From contig OX637363.1 in NCBI GenBank assembly GCA_951799405.1, forward strand, positions 7,254,001-7,318,000: a DNA stretch of 64,000 bases, given 5' to 3'. This DNA comes from Agapetus fuscipes (lineage: Eukaryota; Arthropoda; Insecta; Trichoptera; Glossosomatidae). A program made the translations under genes and the position numbers. Shown in pieces: positions 51,301-60,300 of the stretch. The notes under the pieces were generated by a model that saw nothing but the letters and a program-made list of their open reading frames with translations, did not search any database and was not told where the DNA came from. Every line of letters starts with the position of its first letter. The first letter of the stretch is position 1.

Positions 51301-54300
51301 ATACCTAAATCATTATTTTTATTTTATTTCTCTATGGTGTTTGTCTTGTCAATTTTTGTAATTTAGTATCCTCTTGATAATGACGTGAATAAGTCGAAAG
51401 TACTTGAGGTTGAAATAAATACTCAATTTGTGAAAATAAAACTCTGTGTTTTTTATAATTTTTTATAATTATTTATTAAAATAGATGCAGGTGGCAGAAG
51501 GCCCTCCCGTGAGGCTAACACTCTCTCCAGTGTAAAAGACAAGGTGGCTCAGAACATAAACTAGCAATGATAGCCATAAGTTAAGGAATTTAAAGGCTCG
51601 ATGATTTTAAATGACACCCTGTTGGGTTTTGGTTCTGAACATCTATTGTAAGTTTTGACTTTAGGCCACGCTGAGCGTGATGTTAGTAATTCTTACCTAC
51701 CGAATATCGGTAATAATATATCAGTAATAAATAAACACGATTTATTTACCACAATAACGGCTAACAATGTACCTACTGATTAGTTTTCCTGCTCTGCCTA
51801 TATCGACTTCGCGTCACATTGTTTAAAGCGACCCTGGCTCTCCGCAGAATCCCTGCTCGTATATTTAGTTAGGAAAGAGACGATTCTTGCGTGTTCGAGA
51901 TTATTAGCAGTCTACTGTCATCTATATCATCATAGTACTAGCTGTTCGATACTATTCCAGTTACACACCAGCAAACTACGTGCCTAGGTACATAGTTCCT
52001 AACAATATATACAATTTATTTCATTTTAAAAAGTTGTCTAGTCATTTATTGTATTGACTTGTTTTTTTTAAACTAGAAGACGTTTTTTGGAAAATAAAAC
52101 TAGCCACCTTTTCAAAAAAATTAGACATAAAAAGGGAATGCTTTTGAAATCGACGAAGTTGAAAAAATTTCAAAGTTTTCCTCTAGCATTTCATTGAAAG
52201 TTTTTTACTGAATTTTTCACAACTATTACAAACTTTTTCAAGTAATTCGGCTTAAGGCTTTTCATTGGTCCACTGCATAGTTTATTAAACTCGATGAAAA
52301 TTTAAAAGAAATCATCTTTAAAATTCCATTCGCAGAAAAATATTTCAACGTTAGTCGATGAAAAATATTGTGAAAATGGAGATTTAAAGAAAATTCAGTT
52401 GGGGATATTGCTACGAACTTAGGAGTGTGACCTTACATCCATGCATAGAACAGTCTGGCACTAGTATGATGAGGATAGTAGTACGAACTACGAAATAAAA
52501 GTATCTGCGCGCACGTAGACATGAGTTGTCCATGTTGGTGGTAGTGCGTAGAATGGCGTTCTGGTGTGAGCGAGAGATCGAAGAATGATCTGGAATATGA
52601 AAGAAAGATCTCTGCTGCCCCTATAAAAGAGGACTGCAATTGGGTAGCAGCCAGAGTGACGATAAAACATTGAGCCGTGAAGTTGGTCGAGAGCCAGAGC
52701 TGGAAATCAATTGTTTTAAATTGTGAACTAAATTGTGTAAAATAAATTCTGTTAAAATAAATAATTGCAGCTTAATTAAAAGAGAACCTATAAAAAATGT
52801 AACAATATACAAAATAATTATTTAAAGCTGTTGCCATTGCGCTCCCCCAGTTCTTGTTTATCGTATACGGCAATCTTGTCAAATATGACTTTTTCATGCA
52901 GTTGTCTTAAGAATCGAATTCTACACAATCTGAGCTAAGAAAAACCGTAAAACTCGATAATGTGAGAGTTCTTTTAAATATTTTTAAAATAAATTTCTTG
53001 TTTTCATAAGACACATTGGTCCAGTACACATGCAAACATTGTTCATGTAAAATTTTCTCAATGGCGTATACGATAAACAAGAACTAAGGCAGCGATTGGT
53101 AGTGTAAAGGCATCACAGCTAAGTTGACTTTGTAGTAATGTAAAATGTTTCATGGGGCATCTTCCGTTGTCAGGACTAGCGACTCTCAGATCCGGAAAAG
53201 ATGCTTTGTCACAAAGATTAATAGGAACATTTTGTGTTCAGTGGTTTGTCAGAGCGGAAATTCACACTTGTTCTCCAAATGTGGGACAAATATTTCCGGT
53301 GACGATTTCAAAGCATTTCGCTTTTGAGCTTATCAACTGGAGTTCAGTCTCCTGGAACTCAGCCTGGACCTTCTTACCCTCCTCTGACTTACAGGTCACC
53401 ATCAAGAACCTTTTTAGATAAGCATTTCGTCCATGTATCGTATGGATCGACTAATCTTGACTTACGCCTCTGAAATCCTTTTTTTTAGAAATCCTGTGCG
53501 AGAGACTACCTAGATTTCTGAGACTCTGGGGTCTATGACACTTTTAGTAGTGTTGCAGACGTGTGTACGAGCTTGGTCGTTGCTACAAAGCACCAATACT
53601 CAGCAAGACCCAGTTGCTGTAAGGCTGGATAAAACTTTAGTCACCGGCTGTTGGTAAAGGTTTTATGAATTTTTCAACTCAGCGAAGAGTATAATATATT
53701 TGAAAATATAAATGATATAATTTTTGCACTCCGCCGAGATTCAAGCCCACAACCTTCCATTAACGAGTCCGAAGTGTTGGCACTGGACTACGGACCGGTC
53801 AAATCTGAATATTATAAAAAAAAATGAGAAATCGATTGCAAGATTTGAAACAAGGATTTTCAAAATTATCTACAGTTCGGTGAGTAACAATGGTTGGTGC
53901 CTTCAGAAGAACAAACCGGTTTGACCGGTCCGTAGTCCAGATGGTAACACTTCGGACTCGTAACTGGAAGGTCGTGGGTTCGAATCCCAGCGGAGCACAA
54001 AAAATGTACCATTTATATTTTCAAATTTGCTTTTCGCTGGGTTTTAAAATTCATAAACCTTCACCAAAGACCGGTCATCAAAAGGTCCATCCAGCCTAAA
54101 ACAACTGGGTCTTGCTTGAGAACTGGCGCTTTCTTCAGTGACGACCAAGCTCGCAGAGGGCTCTTGAGGTGTGATACACACAAAAACAGCGCTCACCAAA
54201 TAACTCAGCCTAATTTAATTTTTTAATTAATTTAACAAAGAGCTCTCTAACAAAGTAACATCTGTGACTGTAGAGAACCCGATTTGATCAGTTTCATCAA

Positions 54301-57300
54301 AGTAATAGCCTGCAGTGGGCTGGTCACATGATGAAAATGGACGATGCCAACCTCATTAAGCACCTAGGAGTCTCAGTACATCAAGGCCGAATGAGATCAG
54401 GAAGGCCAAACATGTGATAGATGGAAGGTGTCAATGCAGATGCAGCCATAGCAGGCATTCGTAGCTGGAGAGCAAAGGTAATGGACAGGCGAGAGTAGAA
54501 GAGAATCTTGGATTCTCATCCAAAGCCCACTCAGGGTTGTCGAGCTAATGATGATGAATAGTCACATTTGCAATAGGCAATCAGAATGATGGCCCACGTT
54601 TTTAGAACCGCTTGGTCTCCCATACTCATGTGAGTATCAGATACGTTTGCTTGTTTGTTTAGATATGACAGCTACTGTCAACGCATTTCAATGATACGCC
54701 ATGCTATGTACCTTAAGTAATAGGTTGAAATGAGGCTGACAACCTATGATCTGAATGTTGTTTAACTATCCGGCTCGAAGGACCAAAATATTGAAGAATT
54801 AGACTGTGGCTGCCTTTTTTGGTTTAGTTGTGTAAATAATATTATACACTGGTTTCTTTGGTAACTTCTTTTATTACAGAAACTTAAGAACATCGCGGAA
54901 GAGCGAAAGATTGATGGAATAGAAAGAAAACTATACGATATCTAATAACCTTTTGTAAGAACAATAGATAGTGCCAACAACGACCAAATTCACCACCCAA
55001 TTTTATAAATTTAACCAATATCATTCTTTTCAAAATATATATAGTCGGTGTTATGGCCGCGGGGCTCAAGGCAGGCTCTTTGGAAACGGATAACGCTGGT
55101 TCGAATCCCGCGACGATAACTTCGACCCTGGTTCAACAGATGCCGTTGCATGCACACAAGCTTCTGCTTTCGTATGAAGACAACTGGCCAGGCAAAATAG
55201 GTTGGTGGATTGCATTCCTTTCCACAAATCTATTTAAAAAAAATATATAAATAAATATATAAATACCAACCTACCAATTTTAATGAATATGTTAAAATAT
55301 TTTCACGTGTCACGATTGAACCACTCTGAACTATACGTCCTGTACCAAGACAAAACGGTCAACGGTCTATACGGTCAACCAAAGTCAGCAGAGTCCATTG
55401 GCTGCGACACATCCTGAGTCTGGAAAATATGGTTGTGATGACGGACCCAAAGAAGCGTATACCATAAAGAAGGGTTCACTTTAATAAATGTTACCCCCGT
55501 TTCAGGGAAGGGCGGCAGAATTGGCAGGATCGGTGATCTTTTTAAATTAGTTATTTAATAAATACACATGCAGTATGTGCTAGAGCGAACTCTAGCGTGT
55601 CTACTTGTGGGCGTGCATTAAATATGGTTCTTAAATATTGATAAATACTTACAACTTTAATAATAATTATTATTGTGTTTGTTGTGCTCTGATTTGTCAC
55701 GTATCAAATTCAAATCAAAGTAATCATCAAGCAAACAACAGATTGCTTCTCACGTTCTGCAATGTCCCCCCCCTTCCATATTATTCTATCATCTCCCCTC
55801 CGTCACATGTATCTCTCCACTCCCCTCTGTCACATGTATCTATGCCATCTCTCCACTCCCCTCTGTCACAAGTATCTCTCCTTCTTCCATCTCCCTCTCG
55901 ACACAATTATCTGATTCCCCACCGTTGTATCGTGTACTACTATATTAGTTTGATTAGTGACGTTTCGTTAATGGAACGCACGAAAACGAAAGTGTTCAAT
56001 TTGAAAAAAAATACGTCACAGTTTATAGTTGCAAGAACTTGTATAATTTTTTATACCACTTAGGGCCTGCTGCACCAACCTCTAATCAATATTTGATTGA
56101 CACATCAAATTTGATCGTTTAATTCTGGTAAGGACCTCGGTTAAATATTTCTCGGAAATGTGGCGAGGGAAAATATTTATTTTCACAGGAGAGGGACCAA
56201 CCTTTCACCAACCACATAATTTGAAGTGGGAGTTTTCTTGCTCCTGTGGTAGCAGGTTCTTATTTCTCGAGATACCTGAGTAAACCTTGAGGGTGATGAT
56301 TTGAGTTATTAAAAGAATACACCGAAATGGAAACTAATGTTAGACAGAGTGAGACAGAGAATGGTGGTACACAATGGTATATTGTTACCGACTTTGATGT
56401 ATGGAAGTGTAGCATGGACAGTGAGAACGATAGCGAAATGAGTAAAGTATGCACAGTGGAAATGAAGCATTTGAGAAGCATGACAGGAAAAACTCTGAGG
56501 GATAGAGTTAGGAATGAATGGGTAAAAAAAAATCTAATTTGAAAGAGGATGTTCCTTGACTTATAGGTTGGTATGCGGCTGACCACCCATGCTGTAAAAA
56601 TGGTTCACTTTGCCAATGTCACCCCTGTTACAGGGAACGACGGCAAGAGTTGCAGGGTGTATGTCCATTTGAGATTGGTTTTTATGTTGTAGGCTCACAT
56701 GAGGTACGTGCAAGCGCGAACTTGTACGTGTCTGGTTGTGGGAATGCATGTAATGTGAATCTCCAATGTAACATATCTTTGCAACTTAGATTAGATTAGA
56801 TTAGATGTGAAAGTTAAGGTACATAAGAATGTGATGAGATGGTTTGGGCATGTGGAAAGAATGAATGATGATAGACTGACAAAGTATGTATGCAAAGAAA
56901 GTGTGAAAGGAAAAAGAGGGAAGGGACGACCGAGAAAAGTATGGAGTGATCAGGTTGAGGAGATTGTGAAAGAATGGGATAAACAAAGTGAGCGTAAAGG
57001 AAGAAAATGCATGAAAAAGGTGATGGATATGAATGAATTGAAAGAGGTATGTAAGGATAGGAAAAAATGGAGGCAACTCTGCAGAGGCTCTGGCCACCCC
57101 TAGCGGAATGGCGACAGAGTTACAGTTACAGGTACAGTTACAGCCTCTAACGGGGCTATATTTAAACATTTAAATCGTTCGTTGAGCCCACACTTTGACA
57201 AACTAATGATGCATTTGTATCAATACTTGCCGATCCAAAATGGCCGCAAGTGAACAGCTGATTTGTCTTCATACAAATATTACCAAAATTCGGTAGGTAA

Positions 57301-60300
57301 GAATGATCGTGGTGATGAGGCTTTCAGCCCAGGCATCATTGTTTTGTCAAAAGCGTAAGCTCAACCGTCGACTACAATTTTTAAGAATAGCACTCCTAGT
57401 CTTCTAGTTTTGAAAGCAAGCGATCTACCAACTTTAGCTATAGACCGGATAAGGCTCTGATATTATATACGCAACTCGCAACTAAACGCAACTAAGCTAC
57501 ACATATAGAGTAACTTCTAGCCGCGTTATCCCCGAAGGGGTCGCATGTGGCGAGTTGAACCTATTTATTTTTACAGGTAAGGGGGCCGGCCTTACGCCAA
57601 CCACTTCAGTTGAAGTGGAGGTTTCTCAGCTCCCGAGTGTGCTGGTACTCATTTCTTGTGAAGGCTGAGTAAGCCTTGCCGGTATTTTATTTTGGGGTTT
57701 GAAATAAACACCGAAACGGGAAATCATTTCTGACACCCTCGGTGGGATTCGAACCCGAGTTTTCGGCATTGAATGCAAGCACTCTACCACCAGAGCTATC
57801 GACCGGACTATAGATTTTTGCTTTAAATATTCCATTGATTTCTTTGTGGCTATATGTTGAAATACTGTCATTGAACAAACGGTTGTCGAAGCGCGGTATT
57901 CGGCGGCCATTTCCCGCCACCGGAAGTCCGCCATTTTACCTACGGACGTAAATTGGCGCGAAATCATTGAAGCATATCCGCATTGTTACAGTGCAGTCCT
58001 GTCCCCAATGTATGAACATTCCGTTTCAACTGAATAATAGCGTTACGCAAAACAATACATGGAAATTTAAGCAGCGCCTCTAGAGGGCGTTTTACTTTCT
58101 ATGTATTTTTTGTAAAACGCGGTGAATGAGTTTAAGCTTATTTTTTTATACTTGGAGTACTGTTCATAGACAATATTATACACCTAAAACTCAATCAAAC
58201 GGATAATTCGACCGGTCCAGATAGATAGTCCAGTGGCAACACTTCGGACTCGTCAATGGAAGGTTGTGGGTTCAAATCCTGGCGGAGCACAAAAAATATA
58301 TCATTTATATTTTCAAATATGCTCTTCGCTGGGTTGAACAATTCATAGCACCCTTACTAAAAACCGGTCACTAAAGGTCCATCCAGCCTAACAGAAACTG
58401 GGCTCTGGGCTGGGAAACTCTTGCTTGAGTATTGGCGCTTTGTAACGATGACCAATCTAATCTAATCTAATCTAAGCTGCAAAGATATATATCATTTAAG
58501 ATTTATATTAAATGCATTCCCACAAGCAGACATGTATAATTTCGCGCTAACACATGCCGCATGTGGACCTACAATATAAAAACTCAATCTCAAATGAACA
58601 TAAGCTCTGCAACTCTTGCCGTCCTTCCCTGAAACAGGGGTGACATTGGCAAAGTGAAACATTTTATACAGTATGGGTGGTCAGCCGCATACCAACCTAT
58701 AAGTCAAGGAACAAACATCGCAAATTACATTTTTTAAATCAATAAACAATAAAATAAACATGGACACTAAAAACAACTAACACGTCCAAAATCTGGTGAA
58801 TGGAAATTTCAGGAATTTGGTCCAGGAATATTCTTTGAAATTCTCGTTGGGGATCGAACTCTAGATTTTAGAACTAGGATTTTACCGTCTGAGCTATCGT
58901 CATTAATAATAATCTATAATCTAAGTTGCAAGGATATATTCATTTTAAGCTCTCAGATGTACCTAGGTATGCCCACAAACAAACACGTGTAGTTCGCGCT
59001 TACAAATGCTGATTATGTAAACGCAACTACGCAACTAACGCAACTAAGCTACACATATAGTGTAACTTCTTGCCGCGTTATCCCCGAAGGGATCGCATGT
59101 GGCGAGTTGAACCTATTTATTTTTACAGGTAAGGGGGCTGGCCTTACGCCAACCACTTTCAGTTGAAGTGGGGGTTTCCCAGCTCCCGAGGGGGCTGGTA
59201 CTCATTTCTTGTGAAGGCTGAGTAAACCTTGCCGGTATTTTTATTATGGAATTTGAAATAAACACCGAAATAGGAAATCATTTCTGACACCCTCCTCGGT
59301 GGGATTCGAACCCGAGCTCACGGGGTAGAACGCAAGCACTCTGCCAACTGAGCTATCGACCGGACTACTTACAAATAAAATTAATAATTAATAATTCTAC
59401 AAAATTAAAAATCCTCATAAACATGATGAATTCATTGACTTGATTACAAATTTTGAAAGCACAGCTGTTGACGGTTTGGGTATCAAAGCAAAAATGTAAT
59501 TTTCATTTCAGAGCTTTAACCTTTTCAACGGGTTTGCTTTCATTATTCTCTACTCCTTTGCCGACCCATCGAAGCCTGTTTAATCCGGCAATATTAACTT
59601 TCAGTCGCAAATTTTCATATTCAACACAACAAAGTTCACAGGAAAAAATTGGTTTCGGAAAACAAGAGTCAATTTTCTACAGGCAATGACTCTGCCAAGG
59701 CAGTTTGACGACCTTGCTTAAACAGTATTGTTATGGAATACTCCTGACAAAGAGTACACGTTCCAAGAAATTTGTGAAGAGGAAGAAAATGTATAGGGAA
59801 TTTGTTAACTCCTTTGCTTGAGAGCTTGCACTAGCTTCGCATCTCGGAAGGAATAGACCACAAGCTTTGCTTGATGATCTTTAAGACTCTTCGTGGGCTG
59901 GCTCCTGACTATCTGGTTGAACTCACGAGAAGAGCTTCTTTAAATGAAAGGGGAGCTACTCTGAGGTCGGCTGGGTCATGTGCCAGTCTGTTGGATCTGC
60001 CGAAAAGACTATCAAGTACAGTCTTCGGGAACCGTTCTTTCCGTGTTGCCGGGCCAGCGGCATGGAATGCTCTGCCAGAGAGGCTGAGAGTCCAAGAGGA
60101 TGAGACAGCCTTCAAAAAGATGCTCAAATCATTCCTGTTTTCCCGCTAGAGCCCACATGCGCCTTTGTAGTGATGTAAATCACAAAAAGGCGCATATAAA
60201 TTTAGTTTATTACTATTATTATTATGAGGCTGACCGTATAAAATGGTTCACTATGCAAATGTCACCCCTGTTTCATAGAAAGTGAGCAAGAGTTTCAGAG

